Source of the DNA: Myotis daubentonii
Taxonomy: Eukaryota; Chordata; Mammalia; Chiroptera; Vespertilionidae
Length of the DNA: 64,000 nt
Direction: 5' to 3'
Assembly: GCF_963259705.1 (NCBI RefSeq)
Contig: NC_081841.1
Location: forward strand, 114,736,979 to 114,800,978
Shown: one piece after another, positions 42,906 through 55,700 of the stretch
How the letters are laid out: each line of letters opens with the position of its first letter
How positions within the stretch are numbered: the first letter of the stretch is position 1
Notes under the pieces: generated by a model
Database searches by the model: none
Told to the model about the DNA's origin: nothing
Seen by the model: only the letters and a program-made list of their open reading frames with translations
Position numbers and translations under genes: made by a program

Positions 42906-43446
42906 GAGTTCCATGGGGAAGGGATGCCATCTCCTTGGCTTTGGTCACCCCAAGTTTGCTACTCAGAGAGCAGTAGGCAGCGCTAGCTGGTCCTGGGCTT
43001 ACCTCCGAATCCTACTCTGGTGACTTGATTGACAGCCTCGATTAGGCCTCGCTCCCTAGTGGGCCCTCCCGAACCAGCCAAGGGGGACTCTGGATCAGGA
43101 ATCTCTCCTTCTCCATTGCTGACCCTCCATTCCACACTGGCCAATCTTCTCTAGGTGAGTGACATTCTAAAATTTTCCTTGTCTTGAGTCTTCTGCCCAC
43201 TCTTTCTCACTGACTTCTCAAAGGTCTCTCATCTCGAAAGTCCTAGGGCTAGGCCAGAAGATTCCTCAGACATTTGGCTGTGGGTCCTTCTGGATTGGGG
43301 ATGCTCAGTTCAGAGGGTCACCCCTTCATTTTTTATGGTGATTTGTTTAGCAGTGGAAATGCCTGTCCTAAACAGTCACCTTTGGATTTGTGGTCTGTCA
43401 CTCAATCTATCTCTCTCTCATGGGCCATTTTATACTCCCTCTACAC

Positions 43447-43667
43447 CAGTGGTTCTCAAATTTCCTAATGCTGCAACCCTTTAATACAGTTCCTCATGTT
43501 GTGGTGACCCCCAATTTCATTGTTACAAATTGAGCATAATTAAAGCATAGTGATTAATCACAAACAGTATTTAATTATATATGTGTTTTCCGATGGTCTT
43601 AGGCGACCCCTGTGAAAGGGTCGTTCGACCCCCGAAGGGGTTGCAACCCACAGGTTGAGAACCGCTG
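43447..43667 (+). mobile_element. SPIN-type non-autonomous hAT element
   Basis: Ends CAGTGGTTCTCAAA and TTGAGAACCGCTG, with internal GGGGTTGCAACCCACAGG and GGCGACCCCTGTGAAAGGG, the known SPIN_NA pattern. A perfect 8-bp duplication CTCTACAC (43439-43446, 43668-43675) bounds its 221 bp. SPIN elements are known from several distant tetrapods, including Myotis bats, and are explained by horizontal transfer. Confidence 0.95.
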
Positions 43668-43999
43668 CTCTACACACTTACAGGGAGATCAGGCCCAAGT
43701 ACCTCATTTTCTTTTGTAATACTGTTTTGTCACAATATAAACTAAATAATAAGTCTCAATAGCCTGAAAACTGCACTTTCAATTTTAGCACATTGTACAA
43801 TTTAGATAATTGCTGTCACTACAATGGAAAATGTCAGATTCCCTATATCCAGGCCTTTTTAACCTTTTGGTCCTGACCCTCTCTCAGTCAGTCCTACTCT
43901 ACCCATCACATCCTTCTTCTTCATGCAAAACATCATACCCCCAACACTTCTGATTCTGCATCTACTTTGACCCAGTAGACCACCGATCTCCACTCCCTT

Positions 44000-45120
44000 A
44001 TGCACCTCTTCCCTCACCTGCAGTAGATTCTCAAAACCGAGACCCTACTAATTAGCAACCACCTTCTACCCTAGCCCCTGAGGGCCCAAATCCTGAGAGC
44101 TCGAGCTTCAATACAGACTTTTACCACCTAACATTTGCTCTCAGACCACTGAAAGACTGCCTTCCTCAAAAGACTCTTCTATTCCCAAGCCCATTCTACC
44201 CCTGAGAGAGGTAGCAGGAACCAAGGGTATTTTCTGGGTACACATCCCAGTTTCCATGTCTGACCTCACACAGATTGTGAGGCATCTCAGCTCTTTTTCC
44301 ACCAACTCATAACCTTTACTAAGAAATTTGAGTACCTGACCCAGTCCTATGACCTGACCTTGCATGACATCTAGGTCATTCTGTCCTCCTCTCTCACCCC
44401 AGAGGAGAAGGAGCTCATTTGGCTATCATCTCAGGACCATGCCCATGACCTCTCATAGACAGGACACGGCAGTCTACCTGGTTGGCACTGATGCAGTCCC
44501 CTGAACTAACCTGAGATGGGACTATCAGATTCATGCTCCAGGGTGAGGTCTCTGTAGCCATATAATCACCTGTCTCATTGCTAGACCCAAAAAGGCTGCC
44601 CATAAGGCGGTCAACTATGACAAACTTAATAAAATCACTCAGGGCCTGACAAAAACCCAGCTCTCTTCCTCTTCTGCTTCACAGATGCCTTACAGAAATT
44701 TACCACCTTAGACCCCACCTCCCCAGAGGGAATCCTTCTTCTAAACACCTATTTTATATCCCAATCAGTCCCCAACATACATCGCAAACTTCAAAAAATA
44801 GACATAGGTCCACAAACTCCTCAAAAAGACCTTTTTAACCTTGCCTTTAAAGTCTGTGATAATAGAGATGAGGAGACCAAAATCCAAAAACAATGGGGAG
44901 TTCAGGCCAAAATATGGTCATAAAAGTAGGGTTCTCAGCTCAGCCACTTCTCTCAGAAACCCCAAACAAAGTGCCAGACCCCCAACCAAGGGGAAGTCAA
45001 AGGCTAAGCTGCCTTCAGGCCCATGCTTCAAATGCAACAAAGGACACTGGACCAACTCCTGTCCAATCCTGAGATCTCTTCCTGGGCCCTGGCCAAGGTG
45101 TGGAAGGGAAGGCCACTAGA
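44000..45120 (+). pseudogene. gag: ERV gag pseudogene
   Basis: The structural polyprotein that forms the viral core. Capsid signatures are visible: LSSSLTPEEKELIWL near 44385, then PTSPEGILLLNTYF and VPNIHRKLQKIDIGP near 44712-44820. The nucleocapsid part ends with a zinc-knuckle remnant CFKCNKGHWTNSC (one residue short of the usual spacing) and a second decayed knuckle. Multiple stops and frame changes break it. The capsid text differs clearly from the gag fragment at 15495-16150, so the two come from different lineages. Confidence 0.82.
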
Positions 45121-45269
45121 AATCAAACTGTAGTCTGCCCTCTCCAGGTAGGACTTTAGTCAGTTCTACAAGGCCACACTGTGGATGTGGTTTCAAGCCT
45201 CCATACCTCCTGTGACTGGCCACTGAGGACTGAAGCTGCCCAGTTCCTGACAAGGCCCTGCAGACTTAG

Positions 45270-47064
45270 ATCACCAGGACAGAGCTTTGGGTAATGATTG
45301 GAGTGGCAGGTAAGCTGATCTCCTTTTAATGGACACTGTGGCCACTTATTCTGCCCTCTCCAAATTTGCTGGGACCCTTGTTCCCTCTTCAGTCTCTATT
45401 ATGGGGGTTGGTGGACTAGTCTCACAACCATTAGTCACCTCACCTCAGCACTGCATTTTACTAAACACCCCCTTTATCCACCTTTCTCATTCCACCTGAG
45501 TGCCCAACCAGAGCTACTGCACATCCCCTCATAAAGCCCAGTTGCCCCAAACCGCAGTCATTTACCTCATTTTAACTCTCACCCCACAAAGCCGAGCCAT
45601 TACTTTGGACCATGAATGCCTTATCTCCTCCATGACTGTCCCCTCCTCTAGTCAAGAAATATTATCCTTTCTTGGGCTTGCTGGGTACTTTTGCCTCTGG
45701 ATTCCAAACTTCAGTCTTCTCACAAAGCCCCTCTATGATGAATGAAAGGATCCCTCAGTGAGCCTTTAGATCTCAAAGCCAGCATTCTCATCCCCTTTAA
45801 TGCTCTGAAAACTACTCTCACCTCAGCACCTTCTTACCCGCCCTTCCCAAAGAACAACTTTCTTTACTACAAAACTGCAAACCCTTACTTACCAGTCCTG
45901 CTACTATCATAAGCTGAACTCATTATCACCCAAACCTTAGCATGTTATCTCTAAGGGAAAATGTGGCAGTTTTAAATGCAAGCTGCTGCAGTCTTAGAAC
46001 AGGCTGCAGGGCCTGCTCCTTCCTTCCTCTGCCTTTTCTCCACCCTTATAGGCCATTACATAATTTTCCAAAGTCTTTGATAACTTGGAGCATTGCTGAA
46101 AACATCTAAATGTTTTAAAATAACATAAAATACTGAAACATTGATAGCTAGACAAGTTTTAAATTTGCCTGCTCTTAGCTTTTATGACAGATGGTCTCTT
46201 GTACTTCGTTGAAGATATATTTTCTTGAAAGTAAGAGTGTATTTAAAGTGTGTTCATTAATGTAAATGCTGGTTGTTTACTAAACTGGTTATTTGTGAAT
46301 GGATAGATTTGTGAAACTTGTAGACAATTTTGTCCAGTGAGCCAGTACCTGATCACCCCTGATATCTGAAGGGATCCCTTCTCTCCTAGTAAGCTAAAGC
46401 AACCCTGCCCAGGCTCTCTCCTGTTGCTTATATCCTTAGATTGGAGTCTAGACTTTCTTTATTTCCAATGCTCATTCACAGTCCTTGACACTATCATTGA
46501 AAGCCTCAACAGGTCTTCTTGCTTGGTATTTAGGAACTTCTCTCCCCTTTTCTAGCCTTCTTAAAAGTCAGACACTGTAAAGGACACCAAGTAGGGAAAG
46601 ATCCCATAATACAGGGATATAACAAAGCAGACCAAGAGGCCAAGGCAGTGACTCAGAGGAAGCCTCTATCTCCCCAACTCTTAGCTCTGCCTTATACAAC
46701 ACCCAAATAAACTCCAGAGGAACTTAAGGCCATATTAGCTCTTGAGACCACTTTTGAAGATCCATGGTTAAAATTTCAGGAAAAATATATCCTTCCCAAA
46801 GGACAGGCCCGCAATATCTTACAGGCTACTCACAATTCCTTACATATAGGATACAGACCACATGTACAACTCCTAAAGCCCCTCATAATATGGCCTACCC
46901 TAGCCTCCCTACTGCAAGATATATCAAAACCTGTTCTACTTGTTACTCAATATCTCCCTAAGGACAGGTTAGACCTCCTTCTTTCCCCACTCCTTAGACA
47001 AGGGGCCAAAGCCTTGGACAAGACTTTACTTTCCTGTTCTTTATTAAAAGAACCAAATATCTCT
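45270..47064 (+). pseudogene. pol: ERV pol pseudogene, first part (protease, RT end, RNase H, integrase start)
   Basis: The protease active-site region is recognisable near 45330 (a DTVATYSALSKF-like stretch, altered from the usual DTGA). Soon after comes QEILSFLGLAGYF near 45655, from the connection end of reverse transcriptase, so most of the catalytic reverse transcriptase is deleted. After the unassigned insert, RNase H end and integrase N-terminal text resume (GHQVGKDPIIQGYNKADQEA near 46580; HNSLHIGYRP near 46830). Many stops. Confidence 0.8.
45960..46335. other. Unassigned insert within pol
   Basis: About 375 bp of AT-rich sequence does not read as pol in any frame and matches no element I recognise. 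It resembles a 3' UTR or a decayed repeat. Edges are approximate. Confidence 0.45.
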
Positions 47065-47088
47065 CTTTTATTTTATTTTATTATTTTA

Positions 47089-47503
47089 CTAGAGGCCCGG
47101 TGCACGAATTCGGGCACCAGTGGAGTCCCTAGGCCTGGCCTTCAGGATTGGGCCAAAACCAGCTCTCCAACATCCCCTGAGGATTGTGAGAGGGTGCAGG
47201 CCAGGCTGAGGGACCCCACCAGTGCACGATAGGGGCCAGGGAGGTATTTGGGAGCTTGGCTAGCTGGGGAGGAACCATGGGAGGGCTCCAGGGTGTGCCT
47301 GGCCCGTCTAGCTCAGTCCTGATCAGCCAGACCCCAGCAGCAAGCTAACCTACCGGTTGGAGCGTCTGCCCATTGGTGGTCAGTGCACATCATAACAAGT
47401 GGTTGAGCAGCCTTAGCATATCATTAGCATATTACACTTTGATTGGTTGAATGGCCAACTGGACGACTGGACACTTAGCATATTAGGCTTTTATTATGTA
47501 GGA
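47089..47503 (-). mobile_element. Helitron in the L1 tail
   Basis: CTAGAGGCCCGGTGCACGAA starts the 3' end in reverse; the 5' start in reverse is TTAGGCTTTTATTATGTAGGA before T. Its insertion splits the L1 T-rich tail between A and T. Confidence 0.9.
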
Positions 47504-47882
47504 TTTTTTAATTGTTTAAAGTATTACATATGTCTCCTTTTTCTCTGATTTAACCCTCCAACACTCCCACACCACAGGACAAGCCCTCTCCACCCCAGTG
47601 TCCATGTCCATTGGTTATACTAATATGCATGCATACAAGTACTTTGATTGATCTCTTACTTCCCATCCTGCCTTCTCTCTGAGGTTGGAAGGTCTATTCA
47701 GTGTTTCTTTATCTCTGAATCTATTTTTGTTCATCAGTTTGTGTGGTTCATTATATCCCACATATGAGTGAGATCATGTGATATTTATCTTTCTCTGACT
47801 GGCTTATTTTGCTTAGCATAATGCTCTCCAGTTCATCCATGCTGTTGCAAAGGATAAAAGTTCTTTCTTTTTTATAGCAGCA

Positions 47883-48062
47883 CTAGAGGCCTTGTGCATG
47901 AATTCGTGCATGGGTGGGGTCTGGCCAGCCTGTCCCAATTGGGGCCGATTGGACAGGGCTGGCTAGGGAGGTGGCCACAGACGGTTGGCCTGTTGGCCCT
48001 ACACCCTGGTCAAACACTTGGGCGAGGGGACACTTTGCATATTAGCTTTTTATTATATAGGA
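47883..48062 (-). mobile_element. Short Helitron in the L1 3' UTR
   Basis: CTAGAGGCCTTGTGCATGAA to TTTTTATTATATAGGA. Removing the 180 bp restores GCAGCATAGTATTCC exactly as in the L1 at 8800-8815, proving precise A/T insertion without duplication. Confidence 0.95.
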
Positions 48063-48613
48063 TAGTATTCCATTGTGTAGATGTACCACCGTTTTCTAAT
48101 CTACTCATCTGTTGATGGGCACTTAGGTTGTTTGCAAATCTTAGCTATTATAAATTGTGCTGCTATGGACATAGGTGTGCATATGTTCTTTCTGATTGGT
48201 GTTTCTGACTTCTTGGGATATATTCATAGCAGTGGGATTACTGGGTTGAATGAGAGTTACATTTCCAATTTTTTGAGGAATCTCCATATAGTTTTCCACA
48301 GTGGCTGTACCAGTCTGCAATCCCACCAGCAGTGCACAAGGATTCCTTTTTCTCCACTTCTTCTCCAGCACTTGTAGTTTGTTGATTTGTTGATGATAGC
48401 TATTATGACAATTGTGAGATGTACGTAATTGTTGTTTTGATTTGCATCTCTTGGATGATTAGTGACTTTGAGCATGTTTTGATATGTCTCTGGGCCTTCT
48501 GTATGTCCTCTTTCAAAAACTGTCTATTTAGGTCTTTTGCCAATTTTTTTTATTGGATTGTTTATCTTTTGTTAAGTTGTAAGAGTTCTCTGTAAATTTT
48601 GGAGATTAAACCA

Positions 48614-51600
48614 TTATCTGAGATGCATTGGAAAATATGTTCTCCCATGCAGTGGGCTTTCTTCTTGTTTTTTTGATGGTTTCTTTTGCTGTGCAGAAGT
48701 TTTTATGTTGATGTAGTTTATTTTCTCCTTAGTTTCCATTGCCCTAGGAGCAGTATTGGTAAAGATATTTCTTTCTTTATTTTGCTGCCTATAGAGTCTT
48801 CTAAGATTTTTATGGTTTCCCATCTTACATTTAAGTCCTTTATTCATTTTGAGTTTATTTTTGTGTATGGTGTAAGTTGGTGATCTAGTTTCATTGTTTT
48901 GCATGTATCTGTCCAATTTTCTCAACACTTTATTAAAGAGACTGTCTCGAGTCCATTGTTTTCTTCTTTGTCAGATATTAATTAAGCATAATGGCTTGGG
49001 TGTGTTTCTGGGTTCTCTATTCTGTTCCGTTGGTCTATATGTCTGTTTTTGTGCCAGTAACAGGCAGTTTTGAGAAGAGTGGCTTTGTGATATAGCTTGA
49101 TATCTGGTATTGTGATCTTTCCAACTTTGTTCTTTTTCAGAGTTGCTGTGGCTATTTGGGGTCCTTTTTTATTCCAGATGAATTTTTGGAGAGTTTGTTC
49201 TAGGTCTGTGAAATATGCAGCTGGTATTTTAATGTGGATTAAATTGAATCTATAAATTGCTTTGGATAGTATGGACATTTTAATTATGTTGATTCTACCA
49301 ATCCAAAACACGGTATGTTCTTCCATTTGTTTATGTCTTCTGCTATCTTTTTTTTAATGGCCTGTATTTTTCTGAGTACAGGTCTTTTACCTCCTTAGTT
49401 AAGTTTATTCCTTGGTACCTAATTTTTTTGGTGCATGGGATTGTTTTGTAGTTTCTGTTCCTGTGAGTTCATTTTTGGTGTATAAAAAAGCCATAGGTTT
49501 CTGGGTGTTAATTTTGTATCCTAGTACATTGCCAAATTCGTTTATTTAGTCTAGTAGTTTTTGATGGGGTCTTTAGGATTTTCTATGTACAATATCATGT
49601 CATCTGCAAATAATGACAGTTTTATCTCTTCTTTTCCAATTTGGATGCCTTTTATTTCTTCTTCTGGTCTGATTGCTATGACTAGCACTTCTAGTACTAT
49701 ATTGAATAGGAGTGGTGAAAGTGGGCATCCTTGTCTTGTTCCTGTTCTTAGGGGAAATGGTTTTAGTTTTTGATCATTGAGTATGATGTTGGCTATATAA
49801 GGCTTTTCATATAAGGCTTTTATTATGTTGAGGTATGATTTCTCTATTCTCACTTTGCTGAGAGATTTTGTCAAGAAAGGATGTTGGATTTTGTCAAATG
49901 CTTTTTATGAATTGATTGATATGATTAAGTGAATTTTGTCTCTCAAGTTGTTTATATGATGTATCACGTTTATTGATTTGTGGATATTGTACCATCCTTG
50001 CATCTCTGGATAAATCCCACTTGGTCATAGTGTATGTCTTACTAATCTAATGCTGGATCTGATTTGCTTTAATTTTGTTGAGGATTTTAGCATCTATGTT
50101 CAAATTTTAGCATCTGTAGTTTTCTTTCTTTGTGGTGTCTTTATCTGGTTTTGGAATTAGCGTAATGCTGGCTTCATAGAAAGAGCTTGGAAGTGTGCCT
50201 CCCTCATGAATTTTTTGGAATAGTCTGAGGAGGATAGGTTTTAGTTCTTTGAAAGTTTGGTAGAACTCCCCTGTAAAGCCTTACAGACCAGGGCTTTTGT
50301 TTGCTAGAAGATTTTTGATTACAGCTTCAATATCAACAGTAGTTATCTGCCTATTCATGTTTTCTTCCTCTTCCTGATTCTGTTTTGGGACCTTTATTTT
50401 TCTAAGAATATGCCCATTTCTCTAGGTTTTCCAGTTTGTTGGAATAAAGTTGTTTATAGTATTTTTTTTACAATACTTTTTATTTTTGTGGGATCTGTTG
50501 TTACTTCAACTCTTTCAGTTCTGATTTTGTTTATTATGGTCCTCTTTCTTTGTTTCTTGGTGAGCCTGGCTAGAGGTTCATCAATCTTGTTTATCCTTTC
50601 AAAGAACCAGATCTTGGTGTTTTTGTTCTTTTGTATTTTTTTTTTTTGCTCCTATGTCATTTATTTCTGCTCTGATCTTTATTATTCCCTTCCTTCTACT
50701 TACTCTCAGTTGTTCTTGTTTCTTTCTTTCTAATTCTTTAAGTTGTAGGGTTAGATAATTTATTACCATTTTTCTTATTTTTTGAGGTAGGCCTGTAGAG
50801 CTGTGAGCTTCGCTCTCAGGACTGCTTTCACTGTGTCCCATAGGTTTTGGATTGTTGTATTTTCATTGTCATTTGTTACCAGGATGCTTTTTATTTCTTC
50901 TTTAATCTCTTTGGTAACCCAATCATTGTTTAATAGCATGCTATTTGACTCCCAGTGTTTGATTTATTTTCATTGATTTTATTGTAGTTAATTTCTAATT
51001 TTATTCAATTGTGATCTGAGAAGATGCTTGTTAGGATTTTAATCTACTTAAATTTGAAAAGACTTTGGCTGTGTCCGAATATGTAGTTTATCTTTGAAAA
51101 TATCCCATGTGTACTTGAGGAGAATGCATATTCTGTAGCTTTGGGGTGAAATGTTCTGAAGATGTGAATTTCATTAGATCTAGTTAGTCATTTAGCATTG
51201 CTGTCCATTTGTTGAATTTTTGTTTAGAGGATTTATCCAATGGTGTCAATGGGGTATTAAAGTCCATGACTATGATTGTATTGCTGTTGATCTCTCCCTT
51301 GATATATTCCAGAAGATTTTTTAAGTATTTATGTGCTCCTGTATTGGGTGCATATAAGTTTACAAGAGTTATATCCTCCTGTTGAATTGCTCCCTTTGGT
51401 ATTATGAAGTGGTCTTCCTTATCTCTTGTTATGGCCTTCACTTTGAGGTCTATTTTGTCTTATATAAGTATTGCTACCCCAGGTTTTTTTTTTTTTTACT
51501 TTACATTCTCCTGGAAAGTTTTTTCCCATTCCTTCACTATCAGTCTGTGTGAGTCCTTTGTTTTGAGTTGAGTCTCTTGTAGATAGCAGATAAATGGGTA

Positions 51601-51660
51601 TTTTTTTTCTCATTCATTTAGCTTCCCTATGTCTTTTGTTTGGAGCATTTAATTCAATTA
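48614..51660 (-). pseudogene. L1 ORF2 pseudogene (endonuclease and reverse transcriptase)
   Basis: Ordered pieces on the minus strand: endonuclease part at 51441-51184 (QQEDITLVNLYAPNTGAHKY), reverse transcriptase at 49874-49551 with [20 protein letters not shown] and the catalytic FADDMILY, then 49326-48982 ([29 protein letters not shown]). ORF2p nicks the target DNA and copies the L1 RNA onto it. The whole length is present, but stops and frame changes separate the pieces. Confidence 0.88.
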
Positions 51661-51749
51661 TGTTTAAGGTTATTATTGATAGGTACTGGTTTGTCACCAT
51701 TTTTATTCTTTATGCCTGTCTTTCTTCTTCCCTTCTTATTTCTTCTTTT

Positions 51750-52525
51750 TTACATCAGTCCCTTTAGCATTTCTTGCATTGCTTGCTTGGTGGTAATAAA
51801 CCCCCTTAGCCTTAGCCCTTTTTTGTCTGTGAAGATTCTGATTTCACCTTCAATTTTGAATGATAGCCTTATTGGATATAGTATTCTTTGATTCAGTCCC
51901 TTGGTTTGCATCACTTTGTATATTTCATTCCATTTCCTTCTGGGCTGATGTGTTTCTGTTAAGAAATAAATTGATAATCTAATTGTAGATCCCTTGTAGG
52001 TAACTTTCTGTCTCTCTCTGGCAGCCTTTAAGATTCTTACTTTTCCATTGGTGTTTGCCAATTTAATTATATGGTGTTTTGGTGTCGGTATTTTTGGGTT
52101 CATCTTGTTTGGGACTCAGTGTGCTCCTTGAACTTGGGTGATATTTTTCTTTCCAATATCAGGGAAGTTTTCTGTCATTATTTCTTAAAACAGCTTTTCT
52201 CTTCCTTTCTCAGATTCCTCTCCTCTGGCACCCCTGTTATACAAATGTTGTTTTGTTTTGTGTTGATCCAAAGCTCCTTTGGCACTCCTCCTTCTTTTAG
52301 GTTTTATTTTTAGTTGTTGCTCTACTTAGGTGTTTTTCCCATCTTGTCTTCTAGCTCGCTGATGCGTTCCTCAGCTTCTTCTAGTCTACTGTTGATGCTT
52401 TTTATTGTGTTCTTTGTTGCAGCTATGTCTTTCTTCATTTCTTCCTGATTCTTCTTCATTTCCTCTTTATTCTTACACGTGTTGTTGAATTTGTCTTCCA
52501 TCCTTTTCAGCATCCTTATGACCAT
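51750..52525 (-). pseudogene. L1 ORF1 pseudogene
   Basis: The N-terminal coiled coil (MLKRMEDKFNNTCKNKEEMK; RLEEAEERISELEDKMGK) is in 52525-52322 and the C-terminal domain in 52103-51750 (MNPKIPTPKHHIIKLANTNG; LNQRILYPIRLSFKIEGE). The RRM-like middle is decayed by frame changes. It belongs to the same group as ORF1 at 62055. Confidence 0.85.
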
Positions 52526-52529
52526 TGCT

Positions 52530-55086
52530 CTTTATTTTTCCTCTGACAAATTGCTTACCTCCATTTTATTTACTTCCTATTCTGGTGATTCCTCTTTTTC
52601 TTTCATATAGGGACTATTTCTTTATCGTCCCATTTTTGCTCCTCTCAGGTTTTTTGGTTACATGGCTCATTCTCTACCATGTTGACCAAAAGTCACAAAA
52701 TAACACTTGACAAGACACAACACAGAGGGAACAGACTAGGAATGTATTCATGACATCAATAACCCCAATAAAAGTGACCACCAGAGAAAAGAGATTGGGG
52801 GAAAGAAAAGAGTGCAAAAATGATATTGAGAAAAGGAAAAAAAAATAAGAGATAAAAAAAGAAGAAAAAAATAAGGGTAGAATGTATGTATATGGGGAGA
52901 AAACTCCAAAAAACCAATAAATAAACCAAAAAATGCAAACAACAAACACCCAGAAAAGAAGGTGGGCGGGGACTAAATCTGAAGAGGCAGAGCTTATTTC
53001 CAGAAAGTAAGGTAAAGGAATTGAATGAGTGAGGGAATAGCCATTGTTAAGTATAGAGGAGATATAAAGAGAATGAGTGAATAAGAAGAAAAGTAAAAAA
53101 AAAAATGAAATAATCAATAAAAATTCCCTTTTCTTTAGTCTATCTATCTATATATTCATCTATTTTTGGAAAAGGAGAATAGAGTAGAGAGCAAATAGGT
53201 TTCAGTTTGGTGTGTGAAACTGATTAAGCAATTAGGAGAAGAAGAGAGCAAGCAAAGAGATGGAAAAAAGCATAAAAAATTGGCTAGCGAAGAAAGAGAA
53301 AAGAAAAGGGTGCATTTTAGATATATGAGTAAGCCAACTGAGACTACTATAACAGTAATGCATCAATAAAGCAGATAAAGAAGATCAATTTTTAACAAGG
53401 AGTAAAAAGAAAGGAGAGAGAAAAAAACTAAAGCAGGAACAGGAGAAGAAAAGCAGGATGAAAAAGGGAGAAGTAATGAAGGGTTGGCAAAAAGGATAAA
53501 ATTATATAAAATAAAATAATGATAACAAAAATAAAAATAGAATGTATAACAGTAATGCAAGAAAAATAAAATGTTAAAAAAATAAGATAAAATAAATTTT
53601 TTTGAAGTAAAAGTTAAAAAAAAGTGAAGTAATGAAGTGTCGTTCACTTCAGCTGTGTTTTAATGTCCCATGGGGGCTGGTTTAAAACCCTTCTTTACTA
53701 TTCTCTCTGCCACTTCTCAGTTTCCTGTTTTGGTATTCAGCACTTTGTTGAAGTTCCCAGTGATCCATCACTCCTCTGTGTCTGTCTCCACGGCCTTGAT
53801 TTCCAGCAGGCAGGACCAATCTGCCCACTTGTTTGTCTGCCTGCTTTTAGTCATATTTACACAAGTGTCTTTTTCTGACACAAGCTCTAGTTGGGGATGT
53901 TGCTGTATTAGTTTCTGGGACCAAATGACCCCTCAACCCAGTCCCGAAGAGCTCCCTGGGGTATTCAGAATGCTTCTTTTCCTGCAGAGCTTGAGGCTGG
54001 ATGTGGCTGCGCTGCTAGGAGGGGTTGGCTCTTTGGGAGAAAAGTGGCTGTTTAAGGTTGGAGGGACTGAACTGTCCCTGAGCTGGATTCCTGGTTGCCT
54101 CTTGCTGTTTTGCTCCCCAGCCTCCACAAAACCAGCTCCACCTGCACCACAGCCTCAGTGAGTGTTTGTTATCGAAAGATCCTATGTACTGGGTTTAGCA
54201 AGTAAAAGCAAGAAAAATATAAAGACAGGGCAACTTTGCCACTGCATGTTTCTCTCCCCCTGGCACTGCATGGTCAATGCAAAACTTCAGGCTGCCTTTC
54301 TGGTTGCAGCCTCCCACAGCTGTGGACATAGATCTGGATTTCTGACTGCCAGCAGCCCTGTGGACCCCATTCTATATTTGAGTGTTAGGTGTGTTCCCAA
54401 GGAACGCAGACTTGGTATAGTACCTTTTCCTTCTGACCTTCTAGTCCCAGTTGCATATGTCTCTATCTCCAGCCCAGATCCCTGATCCTACCATTTTCCA
54501 GGCATCCTCTGTCCTTTCCAGCCACAGCTTGTCTCACCAGCTGTGTTTAATTTTCCAATTCCAGGTGGATGTTATTCCATTTAGTTGTTTCTTTTATCTG
54601 CTCCATGAGAAGCTGCAGGACACATCTGCCTATCCGGCTGCCATTATGTCTCCCCCCCCCCCCCAGACAAACTTTAGGAGACAGTGTCTAGGGAGGATGG
54701 AGTCTCAGTGTTCATGGGTTCACAGCCGAGGCAGCAGGTCCCCAGCTGGTGTGGCTGTAGTGTCCTGGTTGGTGTCTGAGGGCTCCCAGGATGGAGGTGA
54801 GGCTGGGCTCCCCATGACAGCAGCTCTCCCCTTCAAAATGGCACAGCCTCTGCAGCAGAGCCAGCTGCTTCAGGAGAGATTGCAGCGGTAGCGGAGGATA
54901 CCTGGCTAGGGGAGCCTGGTCTGCCAGGCCAATAGTCCTGTGGAATATAACTGTCACACACACACACACACACACACATACACACACACACCACACGTCC
55001 ACACACTCCCCTTTCACTCCTTCACTCACTCACACTCTCTTCCTCAGTGCTGTCTTGTCAGCTGCCATCTTGGATCTCTCCTTGTC
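52530..55086 (-). promoter_or_regulatory. Long L1 5' UTR
   Basis: About 2.55 kb upstream of ORF1. From the 5' end: a YY1-like CCAAGATGGCAGC (complement at 55064-55074), a GTGT/(CA)n patch at 54956-54991, GC-richer text, then about 1 kb of T/pyrimidine-rich sequence in the sense direction (about 53660-52680). The L1 at 59463 has the same layout. Confidence 0.75.
54956..54991. repeat. (CA)n microsatellite in the L1 5' UTR
   Basis: Repeated CA with one CATA interruption. Confidence 0.9.
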
Positions 55087-55700
55087 CCAAATATCTCTTA
55101 ACCCTAGTAGATACCTTTTCAGGCTGGGTAGAAGCATTCCCTGGTATGTCTGTAAAATCCTCTGAGGTCACTCAAACTCTCATTCTTCATTTCATTCCCA
55201 GATTCTACTTCCCCACCTCATTACATTCAGATAATGGACCTTCTTTCATATCTCAAATAACTTAACAGGTCTCCTCCACTCTGAACACCCAGTGAAACTT
55301 AAACCCCCTACCGGCCCCAACCTTAAGACAAGGTAGCAAATACAAATTTCTTAATTAAGTCTCACCTAACTAAATTAACTCTTGAAACTAAAGAACTTTG
55401 AACTACTCTCCTACCTCTAGCCCTTATGCATATCAGGGAAACCCCTCCCCTCATGCACCCTTTTTTCTTAGTCATTTTGAACTCATGTATAGAAGGCCTT
55501 TCTTATTAGGAAATATTCTTTCCACAGAGACCCCTTTAGGTTACTATGTCCCCATTTTTAAATCTCATTTGAAAATTATTGAGAGAACATGCAGATCAGG
55601 TCCTCCCTCAATCTTTTTATGGGAGACATCCCCGTACTCTTCTTTAGCCAGGGGACTGGGTCCTCCTAAAGGAAATCCATCTGTTAAATAATTTATAGTC
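55087..55700 (+). pseudogene. pol: ERV pol pseudogene, integrase core and C-terminal part
   Basis: Continues the integrase after the L1. The catalytic core blocks VDTFSGWVEAFP (55110-55145) and LHSDNGPSFISQ carry the first two acidic residues of the DDE site. A stop follows about 10 codons later. Integrase C-terminal-like text continues in another frame (55398-55691, GLGPPKGNPSVK). Integrase joins viral DNA to the host chromosome; this copy is broken. Confidence 0.83.

Larger units (their letters stand above)
47065..55086 (-). mobile_element. Full-length-structure L1 inserted in the ERV
   Basis: Bounded by a perfect 12-bp duplication CCAAATATCTCT (47053-47064 and 55087-55098). In sense order: 5' UTR (55086 to about 52530), ORF1, ORF2, 3' UTR and tail. 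Two Helitrons (47089-47503, 47883-48062) were inserted into the tail and 3' UTR. Removing it rejoins the ERV integrase. Coding frames contain stops. Confidence 0.92.

Noticed and set aside
53363..53647. Hydrophobic 94-codon minus-strand frame resembling a membrane protein
   Set aside because: Lies in the T-rich block of the L1 5' UTR; F, L and Y richness is caused by base composition.
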